A stretch of 64,000 nucleotides of DNA from positions 3,410,001 to 3,474,000 of the forward strand of contig NC_089436.1 in assembly GCF_026210795.1 (NCBI RefSeq). Direction: 5' to 3'. Under the pieces are notes generated by a model, which made no database searches, was not told where the DNA came from, and saw only the letters and a list, made by a program, of their open reading frames with translations. Position 1 is the stretch's first letter. Every line of letters starts with the position of its first letter. A program made the position numbers and the translations under genes. Shown in pieces: positions 1-11,994 of the stretch. This stretch comes from Rhizophagus irregularis. Its lineage: Eukaryota > Glomeromycota > Glomeromycetes > Glomerales > Glomeraceae.

Positions 1-3000
1 TAATAAATGTGGCGAAAAATATGAGAGTAAATATGGTGCAAAGTATAAATGGTGTAAATCATGTCAAATAAATAATTTAAAAAAGAATTTTATAAATTGG
101 ACCAGCGATAATGAAAGAATTGATAATTTAATTCAAGAGATGCAATTAGAAATTAATGAAATAGATGATGTGATATTTGAATGGATACCATTTGATCAAT
201 TTAATAATATTAAAGAAATAGGTGAAGAAGGTCTTGATAAAGTATATTCAGCAATATGGAAAGATGGACCATTAAATTATGATGGATATAAAAATGAATA
301 TACAAGAAATCAACTGAATAAAAAAGTTGCTTTAAAATTATATAACTTACAAAATATCATTGATGAATTTTTTATTGATCAGCCAGATCAGGTAATAATA
401 AAATTTCTTCGTAAACCTAATTGTTGTATCTTTTACTAATAATATTATTTTTTTTTATATATTAGGGTAAAAAATATTCAATATCATATATTGGTGAAGT
501 TCTTAGAATGTATGGAATATCTCAATATCCAAATACAATGGATTATATCATTGTTTTTCAAGAAATATATTGTAAAAAATGTGGTAAGAAGTATACAAAT
601 ATAATTAAAGAATGGTGTGAATCATGTCAAATAATTTATTTTAAAGAAAATTTGGTCAGCAGTGGAAATGAAAAAATTGATAATTTAATTCAAGTAATGC
701 AATCAGGCGTCAATTGTGAATCAGCACGGGTACTTGAATGGATACCATACGATCAATTAAGTGATATCCATAAAATAAGTGAAGATGATATTGATATATT
801 ATATTCTGCAACGTGGAAGAATGGCCCATTATGCTATTATGATGGTGAATGGACAAGAAAATCAAATAAAGGGACTATTCTAAAATATTTATATAATTCA
901 CCAAATATTATTAATCTTTTAAATAAGGTATTCATTCTTTAATTATAAGTTTATTTGAAAATAATATTCTTTATTGATCGTTTTTATTTTAATAGATTAC
1001 TTCATTTGATTGCAATAATATATATGGAGTATCACAAAATCCATATACGGAAGAATATATTATGATTTTTCCAAATATATATTGCAAAAAGTGTAATAAA
1101 CAATATAAAATTGGATTTAATACAAATTATGAGTGGTGTAAATTATGTCAAATAAATAACTTAAGACAGAATTTTACAAACTGGTCCAGCGGAAATGAAA
1201 AAATTGATAGTTTAATTCAAGAAATACAATTAGAAATTAATGAATCATATGATATTATATTTGAATGGATATCATACAATAAGTTTAATAATATTAAAGA
1301 AAAAATTTTTATTAAAGAATATTCAGCAATATGGAAGGATGGTCCATTAAATTATGATAAAATAAAGAATAAATATACAAGAAATAAGCAGGATATAAAG
1401 GTTACCCTCAAGTTATATAGCTTTCAAAATATTACTAATGAATTTTTAAATAAGGTATGAGATTATTTTTATCTAATTTAATTTTAATTCGTTAATAATT
1501 AATTTTTTTACTCTAATAGTTTAAAGAAGATTTAAATAAATATCATGGTAAAATTTTTGGTATTTCTCAAAATCCATATACCAAAGATTTCATTATAGTT
1601 CTTCAAGATGAATATAATGGAAAATGCAATAAGTGTGATGAAGAGTATATAAGTGGATATTTTAGTTGGTGTAGACTATGTCACATTAATTATTTGGAAA
1701 AGTTTTTTATAAATCGGACCAGTGGAAATAAAAAAATTGATGATTTTATTCAAAATAAACGATCAAAAATTAGCTTTATGAATGATACAACAGTTGAGTT
1801 TATACCATATAATCACTTCAATAATATTAAAGAAATAAATAAAAATAGTTATGTTTCACAATATTCAGCAATATGGAAGAATGGTCCATTATATAATTAC
1901 AATAAGAAGTGGATAAGAAAATCATATAAAAAAGTATATTTAGTATTATATTATTTACAAAATACTGATGAATTTTTAAATAAGGTATAATAAATTTCTT
2001 TAAAGTTGCTTAAACATATATATTTTTTATGTAATGTATTTTTATTCAATTTTTATAGGTTAAAAAATATTTATCAAGTAATGATAATCCAATATATGGA
2101 ATATCTCAAAGTCAGGATACAAAATATTACATTATTGTTTTTCAATATAAATTATATTGTGCAAGGTGTGGTGAAGAATATATGGAATATTATATTAAAA
2201 TTAAATATGAATGGTGTAAAAAATGTGAATCAGATAATTTAAAATTAAATTTTACAAACTGGACCAGCAAAAATAATGAAATTGATTGTTTAATCCAAAA
2301 AATGCAATTATTAAAAATTAGCAGTTTTGATACAGGATTTGAATGGATACCTTACAATCAGTTTAGTAATATTAAAAAGATAAATGATGATGATTTTACT
2401 AAAATGTATTCAGCAATATGGAAGAATGATTTTTATTATTGTGAATATTTTTATGAAAAGGAACATATAAAAAAGCTAAAATCAAAAGTTGTTTTAAAAT
2501 ATTCACAAAATATTACTTATGAGGTAATTTTTATAATTTTGATTCAAAATAAAACTTTTACTATTCTTAAATATGATAATTTTTAAATTTTAATAGGTTG
2601 AACATTCAAGTCATGAAACATATGGAATATCTCAAGATCCTATTACGAAAGAATATATTATGGTTATTAAAAATAAATATTGTGAGAAATGTAATGAAGA
2701 ATACACAGACACTTTCAATAAGTGGTGTAAATCATGTCAAATAAATGATTTAAAAAAAAATTTTACCAATTGGACTAGTGGAAATATAACAATTGATAAT
2801 TCAATTCAAATGATGCAATTAAAAATCGACTCCTGCTATGATAAAATATTTGAATGGATACCATATAATCAGTTTAGTAATATTAAAGAAATAGGTCAAG
2901 GCGGTTTTGCTACAATATATTCAGCAACATGGAATGATGGACCTTTATCTTATTATCAATGTGAATATATAAGAAATAAGAAAAAAGTTGCTTTAAAACA

Positions 3001-4054
3001 ATTATACAATTCAGAAAACATTTCTATTGAATTTTTAAATGAGGTATGAATTTTTTCTTTCATTTAATTTATAACTTCTAATAATTTATTAGTAACAATT
3101 ATTATATTATAACAGGTTAAAGGATATGCTATTGGAAATTGGGAGAAAATTCTTTTAATACATGGAATATCTCAAAATCCTGATACAAAAAATTATGTTA
3201 TGGTTCTTGATTATGCGGAAGGTGGAAATTTATATAATTGGGTAAACAAATATTATAATAAACTTGATTGGTCATATAATATTAAAGCATTGTTAAATAT
3301 TATGAGAGGTCTTAAAAAAGTTCACCAAGAAAATATGGTTCATCGTGATTTTCATACAGGAAATATATTATCAATGAATACTAATTTAGATAATTACTAT
3401 ATTTCAATGTGTATATCGGATATGGGATTATGTGGAGATGTTAGTAATACTGACCAAAATAATATTTATGGAGTTATGCCTTATGTAGCTCCTGAAGTGT
3501 TGAGAGGAAATCCTTATACTCAAGCGGCGGATATATACAGCTTTGGTATGATTATGTATTATGTAGCAACTGGCAGGCAACCTTTTTGCAATCGTGCGCA
3601 TGATGAAACTTTAGTGTTAGATATCTGTGAAGGAATTAGGCCTGAAATAAACGAACTAGAAGCACCAAAATGTTTTATTGATTTAATGAAGAAATGTTGG
3701 GATTCAAATCCAAACAACCGACCAGAAGCAACTAAAATAGAAAAATCAATTAAGTTATTTTATGATTCCTATAGCTCCGATTTTGAAAGTGAAATAGAAA
3801 AATTAATTTATTATTCCTATAGCTCCGATTTGGAAAGTGCAAATGAAGAGTTGCTACATTATGATATTAATGAGCAATTCAAGAAAGCAGGAGAATACAA
3901 AGAATCGAATTTCTTATTTTTAGAGGAAAAAAGACAATCGGCAACTCATCCACAAGCTGTTTATACATCTCGATTACTTAATCCCTTTACAAAAGATCTT
4001 CCAAAATATGATGAATGTTTAGATTGTGAAATTATTTCAGTTAAATTAAAATGA
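1..4054 (+). CDS. TKL-like protein kinase with six tandem zinc-ribbon/N-lobe exons (5' end outside window)
   Basis: Seven exons fit one reading frame: <1-391, 466-927, 996-1454, 1520-1984, 2059-2523, 2597-3043 and 3116-4054. All junctions are GT-AG and phase 0. Complete exons 2-6 each hold a beta4-beta5 strand (GISQNP-type), a CxxC...WCxxC zinc ribbon, then a kinase N-lobe ending FLNxV. The last exon carries the C-lobe: HRDFHTGNIL, DMGLC (DFG variant), APEVLRG and a TSRLLNPFTKDLP tail usual for Rhizophagus kinases. Only the sixth exon keeps a proper Gly loop (GQGGFATIYSA) and VALK lysine. The earlier copies have lost the loop but kept the zinc cysteines. Whether all exons are joined or one is chosen per transcript cannot be told from DNA. 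Partial at the left edge. Confidence 0.8.
466..3043 (+). repeat. tandem exon duplication, five complete ~0.46-kb exons (period ~0.5 kb)
   Basis: Five complete copies (plus a partial one at the left edge) of an exon of about 445-465 nt, separated by introns of 65-75 nt. Each intron starts GTA and ends in a T-rich TAG or CAG. Exons are symmetric (0-0), so any copy can be skipped or joined to the terminal exon without breaking the frame. Confidence 0.85.
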
Positions 4055-5025
4055 GTTGAAAATAAATTAGGTAAAGAAAATTTAATGTTCTTAATATGTA
4101 TGATGACTTAAACTGACTCGGCATTTATCAGTATTATTCTATTTTATTCTTATAAATTTATATATTTGATTTGTTCAACACTGATTATAGAGTATCATGT
4201 ATTCATGTAAACTTTCTTTTATAAATAAATCAGTTTGTAATTGAGCAAATAATTTTTTTTATAAATAAAATCAAATAAAATATAAAATTTCCAATTTATA
4301 ATATCATTATGAAAAAATGTAATTCGTTAACGTGTGACGGAATTTATACTTTAAACATATTAATGCCTTCTGATGAAAAAAATTAAATAAATATATATAT
4401 TAAAAATAAATATTGTATAATCACTGAAAAAGAAGATAATTATTTACTAATGTACGATAAATAGCTCAATGTTTTTTGCTCAAAGTAATATTCTTGTATG
4501 AAAATAAGAGATATTGAAAATATTATTTTGTCCATATAGCATATGTTATTAAATAATATAAAAGAATAGACAAATTTTATCAGTTAACTCATGATCGAAA
4601 ATTAAAAACAAAAGCAAAATAATGATAATTGAAAAAGTTAAAAAAAAGATTTATTTAAATAACAAACTAAGAATTTGTAAAATATTTACTACTCTATCAC
4701 TAGTGTTTTAATAATTCTAAAAAGAGAATACATGTATTTAATATTTGGATAAAATATAAAGGAATTATTTAAATTACAAACTAAGAATCTTTAAAATATC
4801 TTACTACTCTAGTCTTAGTTAGTGTTTAAATAAATCAAAAAAGAATAAAATAAAGAACAATTTTATTGAATATATGATATCAAATATCATTTAAAAAAAC
4901 TATAAACTACAAATAATTAGTTAATTTTTATCTGTTTTAATATCTAAATAATTAAATAAATGAAATTAATTTCATGTAAATAATTTGCAAAATTAATTTA
5001 TTTTATATCATACTATATTACACAC
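4055..5025. other. AT-rich intergenic DNA with a ~60-bp direct repeat
   Basis: No gene seen. A diverged direct repeat (4651-4710 and 4765-4828) shares the core ACAAACTAAGAATNTNTAAA followed by TACTACTCTA. It is flanked by convergent kinase genes, so it probably holds both 3' regions. Confidence 0.5.
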
Positions 5026-6967
5026 CTAATGATCCAAATTAACCATATATTCACCTAAATCTTCACTTACTAGCATTTCACTTTCAAGATTTTCATTCAA
5101 TTTTGTACTAGTAAAATTTGTATAAAAAGCCTGTGGATGTGATTGCATAATAGAAGTATTTGCTTATTCTTGTACTAAAGTTTTGTTTGCTTCTACAAAT
5201 TCAATCATATCACCTTCTAATTGATTATCAATATTAGGTACCACAAAGTTATATATTCCTTCACTGTTTCTTTTATAATATTCATTAATACATCTAATCC
5301 ATTCAGATACAATATTTTCAAGCATTCTTATGGTTGGTCTATTGGAGAGATTTGAATCCCAACATTTTTTCATTAAATCTATATAACATTTTGGAGTATT
5401 TTTTATAATTTCAGGACGTTGTCCTTTACTAATATCCAAGCAAAGGTGATGATCATGCGCTTCATGATAAAATGGAGGAGTACCTGATGTAAATTCCCAC
5501 ATTATCATTGAAAGACTATAAATATCACTTGCTGGGGTATAGGGTTTGTTTCTTAATATTTCAGGATCCATATAAGGTAAAACTCCATAAATTTACTTAA
5601 CCTTATTACCAGAATCACTTATAGGTTTACATAGTCCTAAATCAATAATAAATAATTCATTGTGATTATCTGAAATTAAAACATTACCATCATGAAAATC
5701 ACCATGAGTTAAATTTGATTCATTACTTTAAGTCCTAATATAATTGTTTTCAATAATTGTAACTTGTCTTGCCACTTAAATTTAATTATATCAGACAAAC
5801 ATTTTCTTAAGCTTCCTTTTTTTGCATAACTCATTACTATTATATAATTAAAATTATTTGGATCTTGAGTAATTCCAAAGAATTGAATAAATTTTGAAAA
5901 TGATTTTTTTGACAATTATAATGATATTTCCACTATATATAAGATAAAAAATTATTAAATTTTTTGCAAAAGAAAATAAAATTTGCTATTAAAATAAATA
6001 CTATACCTCATTCAGAAATTTACTATTCAAATTTGATGAATTATTAAGTGTTTTGAGAATAACCTCATACTCTGTTTGTCTATACCATTGTTGTTTGTCA
6101 AAGTCCCAACTATAAAGAGGTCCATCTAACCAGATAGCTTTATGGATTTCACCAAATCCTCCTTTATCATAATAATCAATACTTGACAATTTATTATAAG
6201 GTATCCATTCTAAAATTTCATAACTATTTTTAGCAGTTAGTTGTGCTTCTTGAATAAATTTATCGATAAATTCATTTTTACTAGTCCACTTTGAAAAATC
6301 TTGTTGAAATCGTCTAGTATTACATTGTTGACGCCACAGATAATCAGTATATGGTTGCTTGCATTCATTACATGATTTAACTTCACTTTTAGGATTTACT
6401 TTACCATTGTCTGCTGCTTTTTTATACCAATAAAAGGCTTTTTCTAAATTCTTTTCTGTTCCTTTTCCATTATAATAACTATTAGCTAAATCAAACATTG
6501 CTTCCTCATCACCATTTTCTGCTTTTTTTGATACAACTGTAAGGCTTTTTCTAAATTCTTTTCTGTTCCTTTTCCATTATAATAACTATTAGCTAAATCA
6601 AACATTGCTTCCTCATCACCATTTTCTGCTTTTTTTGATACAGTTAACTGTAAGGCTTTTTCTAAATTCTTTTCTGTTCCTTCTCCATTATTATAGCGCA
6701 TAGCTAAACTATTCATTTCTTCAATATGATCTTTTTCTGCTGCTTTTTGATACCAATGAAAGGCTTTTTCTAAATCCTTTTCTGTCCTTCTCCATCTCTA
6801 TATCTATTGGCAAAATTAAACATTGCTACTTTATCCCCATTTTCTGCTGATCTTTCTAAACATTCTTTACACCCCAATTCTTCAGTAAATGGTTTACAAC
6901 AATTTTTGGTATTTATTGTATCAGTATCTTTATCTGAGATATTTAAATTACTAAGTTTAGTTTCCAT
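5026..6967 (-). pseudogene. decayed Sel1-repeat protein kinase
   Basis: Reading leftwards: a short N-terminus with a CKEC motif, about four Sel1 repeats (YNGKGTEKNLEKA type), a CNECKQPY zinc-ribbon-like segment, a kinase N-lobe (DKGGFGEIHKA, VILK), an intron near 6005-5935, beta4-beta5 (GITQDPNN), HGDFHDGN in place of HRD, IDLGLC, YMDPEILRNKPYTP, and the HPQAFYTN tail. Homology crosses frames at about 6784, 6540, 5906 and 5722. In-frame TAA codons lie at 5593-5595 and 5164-5166; the tail continues in frame past the latter to 5026. At least six lesions make it non-functional. Two Sel1 blocks (about 6430-6545 and 6545-6660) are nearly identical, so repeat slippage probably contributed. Confidence 0.85.
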
Positions 6968-7428
6968 TTGATTATTTTAGAAATTTATTTTATCGAAAAA
7001 AAATTTATTTTGTTTTTTATTCAATATGCCATGAATGAGTTGCTAAAAAGAAATATTTAACCAAAAGTAGAAGTTACAATAAAAATGAATTTTTTTCGGG
7101 TCATTTTTTCCGATGCACTGATCTACATCAACAAATAAGCACTAAAATCAGTCGACAAAAATGAATATCGACCATGTGACTCATCGTACCAATTTGATTC
7201 GCCGATCAGATAATCGAACGGTTTATAAAACCGTTATTCTTTCTCAAACCATTTAAAAAAAATAGTTTCGTCTGTCCAATTTTGAATATCTTTTTTTTTA
7301 ATTTGAAGAGGGCTACAAAATAGCTTGAAGATCGTCAAAGTACAATTACTGGATTATGAGATAATGCTTTTTTAAATTCTTTTCAATTTTATATTAATTA
7401 GTAATAGTAAATTTCATATTTTAATAGG
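6968..7428. other. intergenic, no gene seen
   Basis: This holds the presumed 5' flank of the kinase pseudogene and the lost 5' exons of the kelch pseudogene. A short inverted repeat, AACGGTTTATAAAACCGTT, lies near 7214-7232. Nothing else is supportable. Confidence 0.4.
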
Positions 7429-8533
7429 TTTAGATGGTCAAAGAATCATAATTTATGGAGGAATTCATACTTATCCCGGATATTTAGATACCACACTTTA
7501 CGTATTAGATTTAAATAATTATGATTGATATATTCCAAAAATTTCTGGAAAAATCCCAAAGCCTAGAGCTTATCATAAAGCAAATTTAATTGGAAAATAT
7601 ATGGTTATATCATTTGGTAAATATAATAATTTATATTCTGCTCAAGTTACTTTAATTGATAATTATTAATTTAATAGGTCGGGGTTATGATAAAACAGTT
7701 GAAAGTGATATATTATTGCTTGATATTAGTAATAATTATGAATATATATGGACGACAACATTTGATCAAAAAATGCCATCCTCACCGCCATCACCATCAT
7801 CATCATCATCATCACTACCTTCGTTATCACCTTCACCTTCACCTTCATCTCTATCATCACCATCTAATAATTCAGGAAAAATAGCTGGTGCAGTTGTGGG
7901 ATCTTTATTAAGTGGTATATTATTATTAGTCGGAAGTTTCTTGATATATATGATAAAGGGAATAAAAATAAGCAAAAACAAAAAACTATTTATGAAAATG
8001 AAAATGATAATGATCATAGTCAAGAAGAAAAGGAACTTTCCACCATAAGAGATATTCGTAATTATGAACAAGAGATCAATAATATATAATGAGCAAGAAA
8101 TTATTCAAATTAATCAAATACCTAGAAATGAAAATACGTCCAACCATGAACCAATAATAATTCCACCTCCAATTATTAATAAAAATAATTATCATAACAG
8201 ATAAGCAAGAAATTATTCTATCATCCGAAAATGAAAATACAACAAACCATGAACCAATAATAATTTCAGTCAATGATTATCATGGGCAAGAAATTGTGCG
8301 AACGCCTCCAAAATGAAAATACAACTAGTAATCACAAACCAATAATTCCAGAATCGGCAGTAATTAATACTAATAATTATAATTATGGAATTTCAACACC
8401 TAATAATAATAATAGGATATCATCCCAATTTTTAAAAGATGAAATTATTCAAGTTATTAAACAAGAAATTGGCCAAAATTTGAAAAATGAAATACTTCGA
8501 GCTGTTGAAGAGGAGAGGAGAATTAATAAATAA
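7429..8533 (+). pseudogene. 5'-truncated kelch-repeat membrane protein
   Basis: It starts at a splice acceptor (TTTAATAG) and encodes kelch blades (LDGQ-RIIIYGG, TLYVLDLNNYD, KIPKPRAYHKAN). A 62-nt intron (7617-7678) gives FG|RGYDK and LLLDISNN. A Pro/Ser linker (about 7772-7870) precedes one TM segment (about 7885-7950). The cytoplasmic tail carries three copies of a GQEI...NENT-NHEPII repeat and ends with a helical ISSQFLKDEI segment. This is the architecture of Rhizophagus kelch-TM proteins. Lesions are a lost base near 7441, TGA for Trp at 7526-7528, a frame change near 7955, a stop near 8202 and a shift near 8310. The first kelch blades and any signal peptide are absent. Confidence 0.75.
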
Positions 8534-9481
8534 TAATACAAGATTAAATTAATCGATTTTAATTTATTATATTTAATAATATATTTCGCATCATCTCGAA
8601 GGCAAGTCACTACCTCGCTCTTTTTTAAATTATTTTACATAAAAGAATTTTTACATTGACTTGTACAAAAATTACAAAAATTTTATTATAACTTAAGCCA
8701 AATTTATGGTTTCTAATTTCAACATTATGTACAACGTCTCTAGTAAGTTATGATTATTTAGTTCTTCAAAAATAAAATTTCATTATAAATAAAATCTTAC
8801 CGTAAATATGCCTGATTATTTGCATAGAAAATAAATAGATCTTTATAAACAACCGGTAAATTTTGTGACTGATTAATATTTCGATGGAATAGTAATAGAT
8901 TTTGCTCTTAGTTTTTTTTTTTTTGATTTTCGATTTCACTATACTGGCAATAAGGGATGGCTGTATGGTAAACCCACATTATTACTTACAGAGACGACGC
9001 AGAAACAATCCCATTATAAAATTACCTGATATAGGAATGTTGTAATTACCGTCACCCCAAATGATCGACATAATTTCTGAATCGAACAAGAAAACAGAGA
9101 ACGTAGAAAATTTTCATAATTTATCCTTTTATTTGAATTATCCAGATCATTTGAATTCATATTAATTAAGTCGTGTAAATTTTGAAAATTTCATAAAAAA
9201 ATATCATGGTTTAATTTTGACATTTTTTTTTTCTCATTTTTTTTAGCAAAAGCGAGAGTGTAAAAAGGACGAGAAAGTAGCAAAGATTCAACAAATCGGA
9301 AAATTCTTCTTTTTAGCGAACCACGTAAAAAAGCGAGTCAACTAATTTTACTATTGCACTTTATGTAGGATCTCGTGACTAAACTGATCGGCTACACAAA
9401 ACGTTGAACCGTGCAATATGAAACACATGATCTGCCACGCCTAATCTATTCCATATTAGGTTAGTAATATACTAAAATTAG
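8534..9481. other. intergenic DNA upstream of the LINE insertion
   Basis: No gene seen. It ends with the 5' copy of the LINE target-site duplication. A block at 9421-9478 resembles a block at 18451-18510, beyond the other end of the LINE. Confidence 0.4.
9469..9481. repeat. 5' target-site duplication of the LINE
   Basis: 13 bp, identical to 18404-18416, which directly follows the A-rich tail. Confidence 0.9.
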
Positions 9482-9609
9482 GAAACGAGGATCGTTAAAT
9501 ACCAAATATTCACAGAAGAAATTTTCACCATAAAAATACATTTCTCTATAGACAAGTGTCATTTTTTCTTAAAATTTTGGTCTCTACGCACTCCTCGGAA
9601 CATTCTCAT

Positions 9610-11862
9610 ATGAGTTTTGCTATAGGAAAAAAATTTTCAAATAAATTCCTTAAAAATTTGGAAAAAAACTATCGTCCTATTTCTAACGACGAGGATATAT
9701 ATCTCACCTACTCGTCTTCCAACAAAAACAAATTCAATATGACTTCTAGTCAACCTGCAGCGCCTTCTCAAACTGCTAACAACACTTCAACAGATACAAC
9801 TATGGAAGAAGCAATGACTTCTTCTCCCACTCATGCTCTTTCGCACAACGAAATTGAACTTACATCACGTGACTCACATGAACAAGATGTTCACACACAA
9901 ACACCAATCACTGACAAATTGACTAATATGGATGTAGATCCCATAGATGCTAACCCGGATAAAGGAAAATCACCGGAAACACAATCAGCCACACAAACAA
10001 ACACCCCTAATCCGTTACATATTACGGTGCTAACAGATATATTTACACATACACCACAAGTTTCAAACAAAGTCCACAAAGGATTTATCCCTAGAGATAG
10101 TTTTCAGTCAAAACTTTCTAACAACGATATTATCAATCTAATCAAAACGTCATTCATTAAAGATAGTAATGCTTTCAGATTTGACGTCAACACAACGTCC
10201 ACTTATAGATACTTTACCATCCATTTCAGAACACGTGACTCGCTCGACCAATACATAGCAAATAGTCCTGACAGCCTCAAAAACATAAAAATTTACGAAC
10301 TCACCAATGAGGCTATTAATACGTTAATAGAACAAAAATTCTCCAACCTAGACCAGGCTGTTATAAAAATTATGGATATACCATATAATTATGATACCTC
10401 CATGCTTATTAAGCATCTCGCTGCAAAAACAGGCAGCAATATCATAGAACACAAAGAAATTAAAAAACCTCCAAGAAAAATTCCTAACCGCAATAACCGC
10501 GGTCGTCCTATTTTCATAAAACCAGCTTATAAGCAACTTATTGTCCAATTTGACAAACAAGCAGCATATGATTATTTCATGAAAGAAAACTATTGGAGCC
10601 TCGAAATAGAAAATTTCGTAGTAAGGATCTTACCTGGTAACACTGAAGACCCTGAATATAAAATACGCACCAGTAATTATTTTAAGATCACCGGACTTCC
10701 CCTTAACACCACAGCCAAGGACATAGAACCTCTTATCAAACACGTCTACGGACGAACTTGTACATTTACACAAACTACCAAATATTCAACCATGAAAAAT
10801 GCTTATATTTACGTCTCACCTAACAATTATCCAGTGGACGCGTCCAATGGAGCCTCCTCACTTTTCGAAGGATACAACCTCCACGTTCTACCAGGACACC
10901 TTTCACTAAAAACATGTAATATTTGTGGTTCACCACTTCATGAGACAATTAACTGTGACGACAAAAACTTCGATACAGATCATAATAATCGGAAAATCTT
11001 CAAAAAACGATTTATTAAACGTAACGAAGAAAAAATTACAATCAACGATAACCACAGAACCCGGTTTAATCACGTCATCACTTTAAACGCAAACAAAAGA
11101 TCTCCCTCAATGTCACACGACCCGAAAACCAACCATACACCACCGCATAACTACAATAACAAAAAATACCAACAAGCAGGTAGCTCATTATATCCAAGAC
11201 AAACCAAACAACCAACCAATAACCATAACAATTACGACAAAAGTAACAAGGATTTCAAACATGATAATTCCTATATTGCCCCCCACCTAGACAATCCCCA
11301 AAGGTCAGACACCAATCGTTATGAACAACGAATTACACAATTGGAACGCCAAGTTGAATCCCTCTTAAATAGTGTTAAAACACTCCAAGAAGGAAAATCT
11401 AAAGTCGATAATACTATCGCCGATATCCATCACAATCATAATTTAATGAGTTCTTCACTCAATGACATCACAATCAGACTTGACAAATACGACACAATTC
11501 TACAACAGCTCTCGACTAATATTAGTCTACTTAGTCAAGAAAAGATTACACAACATAGAGAACGTAATGCCAAACCACCAAAACGACCGGCACCATACGA
11601 GCAAACTTCGTATAAGGCAACTAAAAATAGATATAACCTAAGAGGCAATAAACAGGGAAACATATCAGCGGAAGACAGCGAACAACATCATTTGGCAACT
11701 GATGACGATACCGATGCCCCTGACGACGCCGCGATGTCAGACGGTGCCGTCTTCGAAGGAATCATTGACGAAGTGTCAAATGCTTCATCATCTGAGCCTA
11801 AATTTTCAGTTAAATCCTACAATCCCCTCAACCTCCTCCCGCAGTTTAATGCGACACGTTAA
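9610..11862 (+). CDS. LINE ORF1, nucleic-acid-binding gag-like protein
   Basis: 750 aa from the first in-frame ATG. Frame stays open upstream without an ATG. The N-terminal ~180 residues are Ser/Thr-rich and low complexity. Residues ~180-420 hold two segments resembling RRM folds (VIKIMDIPYN and YFKITGLPLN starts). A CCHC zinc knuckle CNICGSPLHETINC sits near residue 435. A basic linker and a coiled coil (about 570-610, RITQLERQVESLL) follow, then an acidic tail. This order fits ORF1 proteins that coat LINE RNA and form the RNP with the ORF2 product. No lesion is visible. Confidence 0.85.
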   Translation: MSFAIGKKFSNKFLKNLEKNYRPISNDEDIYLTYSSSNKNKFNMTSSQPAAPSQTANNTSTDTTMEEAMTSSPTHALSHNEIELTSRDSHEQDVHTQTPITDKLTNMDVDPIDANPDKGKSPETQSATQTNTPNPLHITVLTDIFTHTPQVSNKVHKGFIPRDSFQSKLSNNDIINLIKTSFIKDSNAFRFDVNTTSTYRYFTIHFRTRDSLDQYIANSPDSLKNIKIYELTNEAINTLIEQKFSNLDQAVIKIMDIPYNYDTSMLIKHLAAKTGSNIIEHKEIKKPPRKIPNRNNRGRPIFIKPAYKQLIVQFDKQAAYDYFMKENYWSLEIENFVVRILPGNTEDPEYKIRTSNYFKITGLPLNTTAKDIEPLIKHVYGRTCTFTQTTKYSTMKNAYIYVSPNNYPVDASNGASSLFEGYNLHVLPGHLSLKTCNICGSPLHETINCDDKNFDTDHNNRKIFKKRFIKRNEEKITINDNHRTRFNHVITLNANKRSPSMSHDPKTNHTPPHNYNNKKYQQAGSSLYPRQTKQPTNNHNNYDKSNKDFKHDNSYIAPHLDNPQRSDTNRYEQRITQLERQVESLLNSVKTLQEGKSKVDNTIADIHHNHNLMSSSLNDITIRLDKYDTILQQLSTNISLLSQEKITQHRERNAKPPKRPAPYEQTSYKATKNRYNLRGNKQGNISAEDSEQHHLATDDDTDAPDDAAMSDGAVFEGIIDEVSNASSSEPKFSVKSYNPLNLLPQFNATR

Positions 11863-11994
11863 TATACGTGTTTACCATTAAATCAAATATATCCCCCTTT
11901 TATTTTGGACATACTTTTTGGATTTTCCCATTTTGATTTTAACGGTTTATTATTCTTTTTTATACACATTGTTTCTTTTTATATACTTTTTTTT

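Noticed and set aside
7687..8071. Open frames on both strands rich in His or Asp/Gly
   Set aside because: Shadows of the Pro/Ser linker and TM segment of the kelch pseudogene.
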